From Planctomycetota bacterium (lineage in GTDB: Bacteria; Planctomycetota; UBA1135; GCA-002686595): a DNA stretch of 38,114 nt. Below, piece by piece: positions 1-8,514 of the stretch. The notes under the pieces were generated by a model that was not told the origin of the DNA, made no database searches, and worked only from the letters and a program-made list of their open reading frames with translations. The number at the start of each line of letters is the position of its first letter. Positions within the stretch are counted from its first letter, which is position 1. The stretch is taken from contig JACRIN010000103.1 of the NCBI GenBank assembly GCA_016220085.1, positions 1-38,114 on the forward strand. The letters run 5' to 3'. A program made the position numbers and the translations under genes.

Positions 1-1
1 C

Positions 2-91
2 AGCTCCACGCAGCTGCTCCATGTCGCCTTTCCCAATCGCTACTTCGACGAGCTCGGCCTCCCCCGACTCGCCCCTGACCTCAACTCCCCG
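2..91 (+). CDS. C-terminal tail of a group II intron reverse transcriptase/maturase (partial)
   Basis: Frame 2 reads in from the left edge and includes FPNRYFDELGLPRL, which resembles the aromatic-plus-GLxxL ending seen in many group II intron-encoded proteins. No stop codon occurs in this frame before domain V; it stays open to 430, which is unusual because these proteins normally stop before domain V. Either the true end lies within the intron RNA structure, or this copy is degraded. The 30 or so residues are too few for a firm assignment; position just before domain V is the main support. Confidence 0.35.
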
Positions 92-167
92 AACCGCCGG
101 ATGCGGACCCGCATGTCCGGTGGTGTGGGAGGGGTGCGGTGTCTTAGTCACCGCCCCCTATCCCGAT
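92..167 (+). ncRNA. Group II intron domains V and VI
   Basis: Domain V: ACCGCCGG (93-100) pairs with CCGGTGGT (117-124), then ATGCG (101-105) with CGCAT (110-114) around a GACC tetraloop, leaving the diagnostic two-base bulge GT (115-116) on the 3' side. Domain VI: GGGAGGGG and GCGGTG pair with CACCGC and CCCC...TCCC, leaving A160 as the bulged branch-point adenosine. The intron ends AT, as group II introns do (AY). Tetraloop GACC is not the usual GNRA, which may weaken folding or reflect subclass. Confidence 0.75.
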
Positions 168-642
168 ATCGAGCGTGTGAACGCCGTCGCGCGACGACGC
201 GTGCGGCATCCAGCGTGGCGGGCGATCGCCCCGACGCTCCGCGCGCGCGTTCGTGCCACGAACACCACGAACACCACGAACACAACGAGGACAACGAGGA
301 CAACGAGGACAACGAGCACCGCGAGCACCGCGAGCACGACGAGCACGACGAGCACGACGAGCACGACGAGCACCGGGACCGGCAACGGGATGTCGCGATG
401 CGGCGAGTGTGCGAGCGGAGGAGCCGGTGATGCGACGACCGGCTCCTCGCGCGCCGCTCCCACGCTGTCCGAGTGGGCTGGACACGGAGCGCGGCTCGCA
501 CTCGCGAGCGGGCGCCGCGACCCGCCTCTGCCGCAGAGTCGACCCGCGGCGCGGTCTCCGGCATTCCGCACGGAAGATGGAGCTCCAGCCGCGCCGACGA
601 CGGCTCACCGTTGCGTTCGAGCCGCTCGTGGCAAGACGGAAC
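168..642. other. Gene-free stretch with a 9-bp minisatellite
   Basis: No convincing gene lies between the intron end and the exported protein starting at 643. Several frames are open on both strands because the DNA is GC-rich and repetitive, but their translations are low-complexity (runs of Arg, Thr/Ser or Val/Leu). The only structure seen is the tandem repeat at 254-375. Confidence 0.6.
254..375 (+). repeat. Degenerate 9-bp tandem repeat
   Basis: About 13 units of nine bases follow one another: AACACCACG (three times), one AACACAACG, AGGACAACG (three), AGCACCGCG (two) and AGCACGACG (four or more). Identical variants are clustered, which is what stepwise duplication by slippage produces. 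The period is a multiple of three, so no frame is closed by it, but no real gene covers it. It lies 87 bp downstream of the inferred intron end. Confidence 0.9.
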
Positions 643-1986
643 ATGCGGCGCGTCGTCTCCCTCGCGGTTGGAGCCCTCGGAACTCTCGTTACACCGGCGG
701 TCGCGGACCTTCCGGAGGTCGAGCGACTGGAAGGCCCCGTGATCGCCGCGCGTGGCGAGTCGGCGGCGTTCGTCATGGTCACGCGCGAAACCGATCGGGG
801 TTTGCGCTGGCACGTCGTCTGGGCCGAGCGCGATCGTGCCACGGAGGACTCGACGCAGTTCCGGCGTTCGAGCGTGCTGAAGATGCCCGGTGCAGCGGCG
901 GTCGGCTCGGCGGTCGAGGCGGTGTACGAGGGTCCTCTCGCGCAGAGCGGCGACGGACGGCTGCTCGCGTTCCCTGGCCGCGTGCGCGACGCGCGGAGCG
1001 GTGACGAGTCGAGCGGCTTGGTCGTCGCACAGATTGTCGAGAAGCCCGGCGAGCCCGGGTCGTTCGCGCACCGCGCGGTGCGCATCGACACCGTCTCCGT
1101 CGGCGAGGCCGTCGACGAGTGCACACGGCTCGCGTTCGCGCCGGAGCGACCGCGGCTCTTCGTGCTCGGCGCGAAGCACGTACTCGCGGTCGATCTCGTC
1201 GTCGACGCCGCGAGCGGCGAGCTCGTCGCCGGCCCGCCCGAGCTCGTCGACCGCGCCGATGACGGCACACCGGCCGACCGCGGCCCGCAGGGCGCGTGCT
1301 TTGGAGAGCCCGTCGGGACCGACGCGATGGGGCGCTTCGTGGTCTACGGCTCCGATGCGACGAATCTCGATCCCGCGCGGCGAGCGAGGGACTTCGCGGT
1401 CTACGTCACCGATCTCGATCCTCGCGGCACCGACCGACTGGAGGCCTCGAATCGCCGCACGCTCTTGGTCTCGGTCGATCGCGATGGTCGTTTCCTCGAA
1501 GGCTCGCGTCCGGCACCCAGGATCTCCGCCGACGGCCGTTGGGTCGTATTCCAGAGCTCAGCCGCGTTGGACTCCGACCGGGTGATCGGCGGTCACACGG
1601 GCGCTTCCGCGTCGAGGTCGCTGGAGTATGTCCTCTGCGACCTCGACGCGGATCGAGATGGAACGATCGGCAACACGGCGCCGCGGCCATACCTCTGGCG
1701 TCCGCTGATCGCGGCCGACCACGAGCTCGTCTGCACCCGCGCCACGCCGCGCGGCTGGCTCGTGACACGTTTCCACGGCGACCCGAAGCGATCGATCGGC
1801 ATTCTCGACCTCGCGGTCCACATCGAACAGCCGCGGTGGGAGCTCGTGAGCGATGGCGGAGAGTGGCCGTCGGCGAGAGCAAACGCGGCGTCGTTCGACG
1901 GTCGCTGGGTCGTCGGTTGCGAGGACCGCGACCTGGAGCTCCGCGACAGCCTCGCCGACTACCTGCGACTTCGTCGCGTGCCCTGA
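643..1986 (+). CDS. Exported WD40/TolB-like beta-propeller protein
   Basis: Codes for 447 residues. The ATG at 643 was chosen because it gives a clean signal peptide (MRRVVSLAVGALGTLVTPAVA, residues 1-21); the frame is open further upstream but runs into the 9-bp repeat. The mature part carries repeated propeller-blade motifs of the PD40/TolB kind: SGDGRLLAFPG, TDAMGRFVVYGS, SADGRWVVFQSS and SFDGRWVVGCED, spaced 100-130 residues apart. A DLDADRDGTIG stretch resembles a calcium-binding loop. It probably sits in the periplasm or outside the cell and binds rather than catalyses; no enzymatic motif is visible. It is converged on by carA with 10 bp between the stops. Function unknown. Confidence 0.7.
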   Translation: MRRVVSLAVGALGTLVTPAVADLPEVERLEGPVIAARGESAAFVMVTRETDRGLRWHVVWAERDRATEDSTQFRRSSVLKMPGAAAVGSAVEAVYEGPLAQSGDGRLLAFPGRVRDARSGDESSGLVVAQIVEKPGEPGSFAHRAVRIDTVSVGEAVDECTRLAFAPERPRLFVLGAKHVLAVDLVVDAASGELVAGPPELVDRADDGTPADRGPQGACFGEPVGTDAMGRFVVYGSDATNLDPARRARDFAVYVTDLDPRGTDRLEASNRRTLLVSVDRDGRFLEGSRPAPRISADGRWVVFQSSAALDSDRVIGGHTGASASRSLEYVLCDLDADRDGTIGNTAPRPYLWRPLIAADHELVCTRATPRGWLVTRFHGDPKRSIGILDLAVHIEQPRWELVSDGGEWPSARANAASFDGRWVVGCEDRDLELRDSLADYLRLRRVP

Positions 1987-1996
1987 GCGCGCAAAC

Positions 1997-3117
<1,121 letters not shown>

Positions 3118-3121
<4 letters not shown>

Positions 3122-3876
3122 TTGCGAACCTCCGCGAGTTGATGAATGCGGGCCGCGGCGACGCCTGCGCCGAAGCCGTTGTCGATGTTGACGACCGTGA
3201 CTCCCGCAGCGCAGGAGTTGAGCATGCCGAGCAGAGCCGCGAGCCCGCCGAAAGACGCGCCGTAGCCGATCGAGGTCGGCACCGCGATCACCGGGCGATC
3301 GACGAGGCCGCCGACCAAGCTCGGGAGCGCGCCTTCCATACCGGCGACGACGACGAGCGCGTGCGCCGCACGCAGTCGGTCGACTTGGGCGAGCACGCGG
3401 TGCACGCCGGCGACGCCGACGTCTTGGAGCTCTTCGACGCGCGCGCCGAAGAAGCGCGCGGTCAGCGTGGCTTCTTCCGCGACCGGAGCGTCGGAAGTCC
3501 CGGCGCTGATCACCAGCACGCAGCCCGAGCCGGCCTCGCGCGGGGTGTCGAGCACGAAACAGTGCGAGTGCGGGTGCCAACGGCCGCGCGGGAACGCCGC
3601 GACCAGCGCCGCGCCGCCTTCGGGGGTCGCGCGGGTAACCAGCACTCGCTCGTGGTGTTCGAGCAGCGCGCGGGCGATCTCGACGAGCTCGTCCGGTGTC
3701 TTGCCGGCTCCGTAGACCACCTCGGGTCCGCCGCAGCGCAGCTCGCGGTGCAGGTCGAGCCGTGTGTGGCCGAGGTCGAGCACCGGAAAGCTCGCCAGCC
3801 GCGACACGCCCTCGTCGATCGAGGTGGTGCCGCGCTTCACCGCTGCCAAGAGCTCTGCGAGGTGTTCCCGGTTCAC
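3118..3876 (-). CDS. larB: LarB, nickel-pincer cofactor biosynthesis (NaAD carboxylase/hydrolase)
   Basis: The 252-residue protein matches LarB, which carboxylates and hydrolyses nicotinic acid adenine dinucleotide to pyridinium-3,5-biscarboxylic acid mononucleotide, the first step toward the nickel-pincer cofactor of lactate racemase and related racemases. The C-terminal half has the PurE-like fold signature, with SAGTSDAPVAEEA at 124-136 and VVVAGMEGALPS and PTSIGYGASFGG further on. The start is GTG at 3876. The stop overlaps carA by four bases, and the start overlaps the end of the small repeat ORF by four. larC, larE and larA are not in the window, so the cofactor's client enzyme here is unknown. 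Length fits the family. Confidence 0.92.
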
Positions 3877-4106
3877 GCGGGGGGAAGATTACACACGAGG
3901 AGCGTCGGTTCGGCGAGCGGAACTTCGCCGAGCGCGCGTTCGGCGAGCGCGACATCGCCGAGCGCGACGCGGACGACCGGAATGAGGTGGAGAGGGCGGT
4001 CGCCGAGCTGCACGCCGCCGAGCGCGACATCGCCGAGCGGAACGAGGTGGAGAGAGCGGTCGCCGAGAGGAAGGCTGCCGAGAGGAAGACTACTGGGGGC
4101 AGGCAT
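3873..4106 (-). CDS. Small pentapeptide-like repeat protein (putative)
   Basis: A 77-residue frame bridges tsaD and larB. It starts at ATG 4106, 17 bp inside the tsaD end, and stops with TGA at 3875-3873, forming a GTGA with the larB start, the same junction type as at larB/carA and protease/tsaD. It reads as five-residue units (GDVAL, GGVQL, GDRPL, GDVAL, GEVPL) that fit the A/G-D/N-hydrophobic pattern of pentapeptide repeats, which form right-handed beta-helices. Against it: the DNA is a 15-bp tandem repeat, so any open frame would show a five-residue period, the ribosome-binding site is weak, and no family is recognised. It could be only a spacer. Confidence 0.35.
   Translation of the reverse strand: MPAPSSLPLGSLPLGDRSLHLVPLGDVALGGVQLGDRPLHLIPVVRVALGDVALAERALGEVPLAEPTLLVCNLPPA
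3900..4087 (-). repeat. Degenerate 15-bp tandem repeat between tsaD and larB
   Basis: About 12 units of 15 bases, read on the plus strand as variants of GACATCGCCGAGCGC, fill the whole gap between the tsaD stop and the larB start. Interior units have diverged by substitutions only, so the 15-bp phase is kept throughout. Two larger blocks are themselves duplicated (a four-unit block including GAGGTGGAGAGNGCGGTCGC occurs twice, about 75 bp apart). Confidence 0.88.
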
Positions 4107-5106
4107 CGGCCTCGAGCCCCGCCAAACGGCCGGCCTTCCAAAGGTGCCAGCCGAGCCCCGCGATCATCGCGGCGTTGTCGGTGCAGTACGCCGGCGACGG
4201 AAAAATCGCCTCGACGCCGTGCTCAGCGGCCTTCGCGTGCATCACGTCGCGCAGCCGGCGGTTGCACGCGACCCCGCCGACGACGTGGATGCGCGGGAGC
4301 CCGAGCTCGACCGCCGCCGCGACCGTCGGGCCGACCAGGGAGTCCGCGACCGCCGCCTCGAACGACGCCGCGACGTCCGCGCGGTCGGGGATCGCTTCGG
4401 GAGCGGGAGTCGGCGCGAGCGCGTCCTGGCCGCGCAGGTGGTAGAGGACCGCGGTCTTCAGGCCGCTGAACGAGAACGCGGGCTTGCCTCGCTTGGGTCG
4501 GCAGCGCGGGAATTCGTACGCGCGCTCGTTGCCGGTCGCGGCGAGCTTCGAAATCGACGGCCCGCCCGGGTACGAGAGGCCGAGCAGGTACGCGACCTTG
4601 TCGAACGCCTCGCCGGCGGCGTCGTCGAGCGTGCGGGAAACGAGCTCGAGCTCGAACGGCGACCGAGCGATGTAGAGGGCCGTGTGACCGCCCGAGACGA
4701 CCAGCGCGAGGCTCGGATAGTGCTCTCCCGCGGTTTCCATGGTCGCGGCGTAGGCGTGGGCTTCGATGTGGTTGACGCAGACCAGCGGCAGCCCGCGCGC
4801 GAACGCGAGCCCCTTCGCCGCGGAGAGGCCGACGAGCAGCGAGCCGATCAACCCTGGCCGACTGGTGACCGCGATGCAACCGAGGTCGTCGAGGTCGACG
4901 CGGGCGTCGGCGAGCGCGCGATCGACCAGCGGCAGGATCACGCGCAAGTGCGACCGCCCTGCGATCTCGGGCACGACACCGCCGTAGCGCGCGTGCTCCA
5001 GGACTTGGCTTTCGACGGCGGACGACAGGATCTCCCTGCCGGCGCGCACGACGGCGACCGCGGTCTCGTCGCACGACGATTCGATCCCTAGGACGAGTTC
5101 TCTCAC
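4090..5106 (-). CDS. tsaD: tRNA N6-adenosine threonylcarbamoyltransferase TsaD
   Basis: The 338-residue protein moves the threonylcarbamoyl group onto A37 of tRNAs that read ANN codons, in a complex with TsaB and TsaE. The metal-binding motif HIEAH is at 113-117, the nucleotide-binding SGGHT at 138-142, and the third metal ligand Asp310 sits in YCTDNAAMIA. N-terminal VLGIESSCDET is the family signature. The GTG at 5106 gives the expected N-terminus and shares a GTGA with the stop of the upstream protease, so the two are translationally coupled. Length is normal. TsaB and TsaE are not in the window. Confidence 0.97.
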   Translation of the reverse strand: MRELVLGIESSCDETAVAVVRAGREILSSAVESQVLEHARYGGVVPEIAGRSHLRVILPLVDRALADARVDLDDLGCIAVTSRPGLIGSLLVGLSAAKGLAFARGLPLVCVNHIEAHAYAATMETAGEHYPSLALVVSGGHTALYIARSPFELELVSRTLDDAAGEAFDKVAYLLGLSYPGGPSISKLAATGNERAYEFPRCRPKRGKPAFSFSGLKTAVLYHLRGQDALAPTPAPEAIPDRADVAASFEAAVADSLVGPTVAAAVELGLPRIHVVGGVACNRRLRDVMHAKAAEHGVEAIFPSPAYCTDNAAMIAGLGWHLWKAGRLAGLEADACPQ

Positions 5107-6410
5107 CGCGCGGAGCCCTCCGCCGCGCTCGCGAGCCGACGGGGACGTTCGCCCGAAAGCAAGGCGACCGCCGCGTCGAGCTCGGCGTCCGGAGGCGGTT
5201 CTGGGATCAGGTCGAGGCCATCCTCCTGCTCCCAGCGCCGGAGCTCGTCGAGTGCGCTCCGCGGAGGTGTGTGGGTCGCGAGGAACGTGTGCACGCGCTT
5301 GCGCTCGGCCGCCGGCACGTCGACGGCGAAATCGGGCATCAGGCCGAACTCCCAGGCTTTCTCGACCGTGCGCTCGAGGTTGCGGTGCGCCGGCGTGTAG
5401 TAGTACGAGCTCGTCAACTTGACGATCGCGTCGTGCTCGCCGAATGCGCGGATCTTCTGGACCATGCCCTTGCCGTAGGTCGGCGCCCCGACGAGCACGG
5501 CCGCGCGATGATCCTGCAGCGCGCCGGCGAGCACCTCGCTCGCGCTCGCGGAGTCGGAATCGATCAACACCACCAGCGGCAGGTCCGCGTAGCGCGCTTC
5601 GCCTGGCGCGGCCTCGTAAGAGGTGCTCTCCGCGCGCCCCTCGGTCGTGACGACCACGCCGCCGGCCAAGAATCGATTCGCGACCCGCACAGCGGACGAG
5701 AGCACTCCGCCCGGGTTGCCTCGGACGTCGAGCACCAGCGCTCGCGCGCCCTGCGCCGTGACGTCCTCGATCGCGCGATCGAACTCGTCGGGCGTCTGAT
5801 GGCTGAACGACGTGATCGCGAGGTATCCGATGCCGCGGTCGGAGTCGAGCACGCGCGCGTGGCGCACCGTCGGATCGACGAGCTCCCGCGTCTCCAGCGA
5901 AACGGAGCGTTCCTCGCCGTCGCGCGACGCGAGCACCAGGTCGATCGACGTGTCGCTCGCGGCTGCGACACGGCGGCTCAGATCGCCGTCCTGCATGTCG
6001 GCGAGCCGGACGCCGTCGACCGAGATCAACCGGTCGCCGACGCGGATCCCGGCGCGCTCGGCGGGGGAGTCCGGCAGGCAGAAGAGCACCTGGCCGTCCC
6101 GCGGCGGGTCGCGGAACACGACGCCGATGCCGCGGTAGCGGCCGCCGGTCTCGCGCTCGAACTCCGCGACCTGCTCCCGGCCGAGGAACCGCGAGTAGCG
6201 GTCGAGGTCCTCGACCATCCCGTGGAGCGCGGACTCGAGCAGGGCTTGGTCTGTGACCGGCCGAACGTAGTTCGCGCGGACGAAGTCGCGGACCTCGCGA
6301 TAGCGCGCGACGTCGGCGTCGCCGCTGTCCGGCAGGACGAAACGCAGGATCCCGGCCAGAAGCAGGCCACATAGGACGCCGATGACGAGGTGTAGGAGAT
6401 CCCGCTTCAT
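5103..6410 (-). CDS. S41 carboxy-terminal processing protease with PDZ domain
   Basis: The 435-residue protein has an N-terminal membrane anchor (residues 5-26), a CTP-type helical region, a PDZ domain at about 95-165 and an S41 protease core at 185-330. The Ser/Lys dyad is Ser289 in SDSASASE and Lys314 in TYGKG, 25 residues apart as in Prc and CtpA. Such enzymes cleave C-termini of periplasmic proteins. The ATG at 6410 is preferred because it puts MKRDLL directly before the hydrophobic segment; an upstream ATG at 6437 is possible. It is the first gene of the run leading to carA. A C-terminal acidic/proline tail of about 60 residues follows the core. Confidence 0.9.
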   Translation of the reverse strand: MKRDLLHLVIGVLCGLLLAGILRFVLPDSGDADVARYREVRDFVRANYVRPVTDQALLESALHGMVEDLDRYSRFLGREQVAEFERETGGRYRGIGVVFRDPPRDGQVLFCLPDSPAERAGIRVGDRLISVDGVRLADMQDGDLSRRVAAASDTSIDLVLASRDGEERSVSLETRELVDPTVRHARVLDSDRGIGYLAITSFSHQTPDEFDRAIEDVTAQGARALVLDVRGNPGGVLSSAVRVANRFLAGGVVVTTEGRAESTSYEAAPGEARYADLPLVVLIDSDSASASEVLAGALQDHRAAVLVGAPTYGKGMVQKIRAFGEHDAIVKLTSSYYYTPAHRNLERTVEKAWEFGLMPDFAVDVPAAERKRVHTFLATHTPPRSALDELRRWEQEDGLDLIPEPPPDAELDAAVALLSGERPRRLASAAEGSAR

Positions 6411-6435
6411 GACACGCGACCGCGCGCGGAGGAGC

Positions 6436-6465
6436 ATTCTACCTGTCGCTGGCGCCGGCGACGAA
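6436..6465 (-). promoter_or_regulatory. Candidate promoter for the protease-tsaD-larB-carA run
   Basis: On the minus strand TAGAAT (6441-6436) is a good -10 box; TTCGTC (6465-6460), 18 bases upstream, is a poor -35. The start would be near 6429, about 20 bases before the ATG. The same -10 hexamer occurs in the TPR-rpsT promoter. Confidence 0.35.
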
Positions 6466-6608
6466 CCGAGCGGCTTGTCCCTCTCGGAGGACGCGCGCGC
6501 TCCGCGCACCGAATCGATCTTCGGTGCTAACCCGCGCGACGCGGACGCTTACACGTTCGCGTTCGCCGGCCTTCAGGTGGCATGCCGGTCGCTACGATCG
6601 AACCCTTG

Positions 6609-7613
6609 ATGGACGCGGCGCAACGAGTTGGACTTTCGGGTTGGGTGCGCGCGGCGCTCGCGTTGAGCGCGCTGACCCCCGCGCTCGCCGCGCGTCAGGC
6701 GTCCGGTCCCGCCGCGCCGACGCAGCAGCCCGCGCCCGTGACCTTAGCCGAAGCGCGCGCCGCGTTCGCGATGGCGGACGCGGATCGCGACGCGGTGCTG
6801 GAGCCCGGCGAGTTCGCGGGCGCCTCGCTCGGCGACGCCGACGTGAAGCTCGCCGACCGCGATGCGGACGGGTTGTTGCGGTCCGAGGAGTATCTGGGGG
6901 CGCTGCCGCTCGTGCTGGCGCGCTCCGGTCGTCGCGCGAGCCCGGAACTCGAATCTGAGGCGATCCGGCTGCGCGCGCTCGGCGCGCCGACGCCCGCACG
7001 GACGGCGACCGCCAGCCCCGCGTCTCCGTCGACGGGCGGCGCGGCGAGAGAACGCCTGGTCAGCGCGGTGCGCGGCCCGGTCGAACCGCCGCAGGCGACG
7101 CGACCGCGCACTTCGGCACCCGCGGAGGGACCTGCGGGTGCGCGACTGCGCACCGCGCCGAGTGCCGCGGAGGCGGAAGAGCGCCTGCAGGCCGCTCGGA
7201 TCGCGCTATCGGAGCGCCTCCAGAACGCGTCTGGCACCGGAGAGCCCGCGGCACCGCCCGTCGCGGTCGACACGGTCTCCGGGCAGCGCCGTCGCGCGCA
7301 GGACGTCGAACGCAACGATCCGAGCGTCACCGCGCAGCGCCTGCGCGCCGCGCGTCAAAAGCTCGACGAACGCATCCGCGGCGCGCGCGATCAGCAAGGC
7401 TCGCCGTCCGCGCCCGTCGCTCCGGAACGCGCGCCATCACCGAGCGCGCCCCAGTCCGATCCGCCGCGTCCGCGCGCCGGGACGTCTTCCCAAGCCTCTG
7501 GCCGAGCGGTCCCGCAGAGCGGCGAGCGCACTCCGCCTCCGCCGATTCCCGCTCCGACCGAGCCTCCGACGAGGCCTCCGCCGGCGGAACCCAAGCCGCC
7601 GCGCGCTCGGTGA
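6609..7613 (+). CDS. Secreted EF-hand protein with Ala/Pro-rich tail
   Basis: From the ATG at 6609 the protein is 334 residues; an upstream ATG at 6582 adds nine. It begins with a signal peptide (roughly 1-27, ending TPALA). Two EF-hand loops follow: DADRDAVLEPGE at about residues 57-68 and DRDADGLLRSEE at about 83-94, each with the D-x-D-x-D pattern and a final Glu, so it probably binds calcium outside the cytoplasm. The rest is low-complexity, rich in Ala, Arg and Pro, with a helical motif repeated as ERLQAARIALSERLQ and QRLRAARQKLDERIR, and ends in a proline-rich stretch. Divergent from the protease. No enzymatic domain; function unknown. Confidence 0.72.
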   Translation: MDAAQRVGLSGWVRAALALSALTPALAARQASGPAAPTQQPAPVTLAEARAAFAMADADRDAVLEPGEFAGASLGDADVKLADRDADGLLRSEEYLGALPLVLARSGRRASPELESEAIRLRALGAPTPARTATASPASPSTGGAARERLVSAVRGPVEPPQATRPRTSAPAEGPAGARLRTAPSAAEAEERLQAARIALSERLQNASGTGEPAAPPVAVDTVSGQRRRAQDVERNDPSVTAQRLRAARQKLDERIRGARDQQGSPSAPVAPERAPSPSAPQSDPPRPRAGTSSQASGRAVPQSGERTPPPPIPAPTEPPTRPPPAEPKPPRAR

Positions 7614-7621
7614 CCAAAACA

Positions 7622-7658
7622 CTGCGGACCCCATGCGTTTTCGGCATGCGGTCCGCAG
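7622..7658. terminator. Strong hairpin between convergent genes
   Basis: CTGCGGACC (7622-7630) pairs with GGTCCGCAG (7650-7658), and CATGC (7632-7636) with GCATG (7644-7648), leaving one C-C mismatch and a GTTTTCG loop. It lies between the stop of the EF-hand gene and that of the DUF2203-like gene and could terminate both. No long T-tract follows on either strand. Confidence 0.55.
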
Positions 7659-7725
7659 CGCGGGCGCGACTCGGAGTCTTTCGTCTCCCCGTCGCGTGTT
7701 CGTCCGAAGTCAATCTACGCGACGA

Positions 7726-8082
7726 TCACACACCTTGCCGGAGAGGCAGGCGCCGCATGGTGGTCTTGGAGAGGTCGCCGTCGATCGCGAGGTCGCCGTC
7801 CGTCGACGGCACGACGATCCGCAGGGGGCGGTCCTGGTCGACGCGGCAGCCGAGCGTCTCCACTTCCTTCTCGGCTCGACGCAGCTCGCGGCGCTGGGTG
7901 GAAAGTTCTGCCTCCAGCATCGACAGGTCGGCGTGGTGCGCCACCGCGCTCGGCAGCAGCGCTTCGCGCAGCTCCTCGAGTCGCGCCACCTCGAACGTCC
8001 GGTCGCGCAGCTCGCGCCGAACCGCCCGCAGCAAGGGCAGCAGACGCTCGGCGTCTTTCAGTGCGTAAGTGCGGCTTCGCAT
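7726..8082 (-). CDS. DUF2203-like protein
   Basis: A 118-residue cytoplasmic protein. The start TYALKDAERLLPLLRAV fits the opening of DUF2203 proteins, followed by a long charged, probably coiled-coil helix pair (residues 20-75) and a C-terminal segment where the family has its ELRDLELGLVDFP-like part, here ETLGCRVDQDRPLRIVVP. The function of the family is unknown. The ATG at 8082 has a perfect GGAGG five bases upstream. It follows the ferredoxin gene by 96 bp on the same strand and may be co-transcribed with it. The family assignment is by eye and moderate. Confidence 0.65.
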   Translation of the reverse strand: MRSRTYALKDAERLLPLLRAVRRELRDRTFEVARLEELREALLPSAVAHHADLSMLEAELSTQRRELRRAEKEVETLGCRVDQDRPLRIVVPSTDGDLAIDGDLSKTTMRRLPLRQGV

Positions 8083-8178
8083 AGGAACCTCCGTTGAAAG
8101 GCTGATCGAGAAGCCGGTTCCGTTCTCGGCAGCGAAACGCTATTCCCCGATGCCCGCGCCAGGGCAGGCTGGAAACCG

Positions 8179-8385
8179 TCACTCGCCCTTGATGACCTCG
8201 ACGGGGCAGCCCTCGATCGCCTCCCGCGTCTTCGCCTGGATGTCGGCGCGCGAAAGCTGAGCTTGGTGGCCCGGTCGCAGTCGGCATGTGTCGCCGGCGG
8301 GCACCTCGAAGACCTCGCTGACGATGTCTTCGCACAGGTTGCAGGAGATGCAGCCCTCCTCGATCCAGATGCGCTGGTAGGGCAT
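8179..8385 (-). CDS. Small 4Fe-4S ferredoxin
   Basis: A 68-residue electron carrier with one 4Fe-4S cluster motif: Cys12, Cys15 and Cys18 (CISCNLC) plus Cys60 followed by Pro (GCPVEVIKGE). There is no second cluster motif; Cys34 is extra. The spacing between third and fourth ligands is that of single-cluster ferredoxins of the Fer4_15/Fer4_13 type. Partners cannot be deduced from the neighbours. It is divergent from queD, with about 130 bp between the two starts. Confidence 0.88.
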   Translation of the reverse strand: MPYQRIWIEEGCISCNLCEDIVSEVFEVPAGDTCRLRPGHQAQLSRADIQAKTREAIEGCPVEVIKGE

Positions 8386-8514
8386 CGTGCAAAGCTACAT
8401 CGGACGTCGGAGGCGGCTCGCTCCAGAAGCTTACCCTAGCGGAAGGTATTCGTGCCGCGGCGGGGGTCGGTTAGACTCCCGAGCTCGCCGCCCCACGCGG
8501 GCAGGTGGAGTTCC

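Larger units (their letters stand above)
1..167 (+). mobile_element. Group II intron, 3' end only
   Basis: The first 167 bases look like the 3' end of a bacterial group II intron; the 5' part lies outside the window. The call rests on a domain V-like hairpin (92-125) followed directly by a domain VI-like stem (126-165) with a bulged A at 160, seven bases before the intron end CCCGAT at 162-167. The sequence upstream of domain V (2-91) has a reading frame resembling the tail of an intron reverse transcriptase. The 3' exon would begin at 168. Seen: the two stems, the 2-nt bulge and the branch A. Inferred: that the intron is otherwise complete to the left. Confidence 0.75.

Noticed and set aside
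254..375. CRISPR array
   Set aside because: Units are 9 bp with no spacers and no cas genes nearby.
253..642. An upstream extension of the exported beta-propeller gene into the 9-bp repeat
   Set aside because: The translation is an Arg/Pro/Gln run; the ATG at 643 directly begins a good signal peptide.
3122..4141. An upstream extension of carA in the same frame by about 340 codons
   Set aside because: It overlaps larB and the 15-bp repeat, has no CarA similarity, and the GTG at 3121 has a perfect ribosome-binding site.
5107..6372. A long upstream extension of tsaD in frame
   Set aside because: It is the shadow of the S41 protease; the GTG at 5106 gives the exact TsaD N-terminus.
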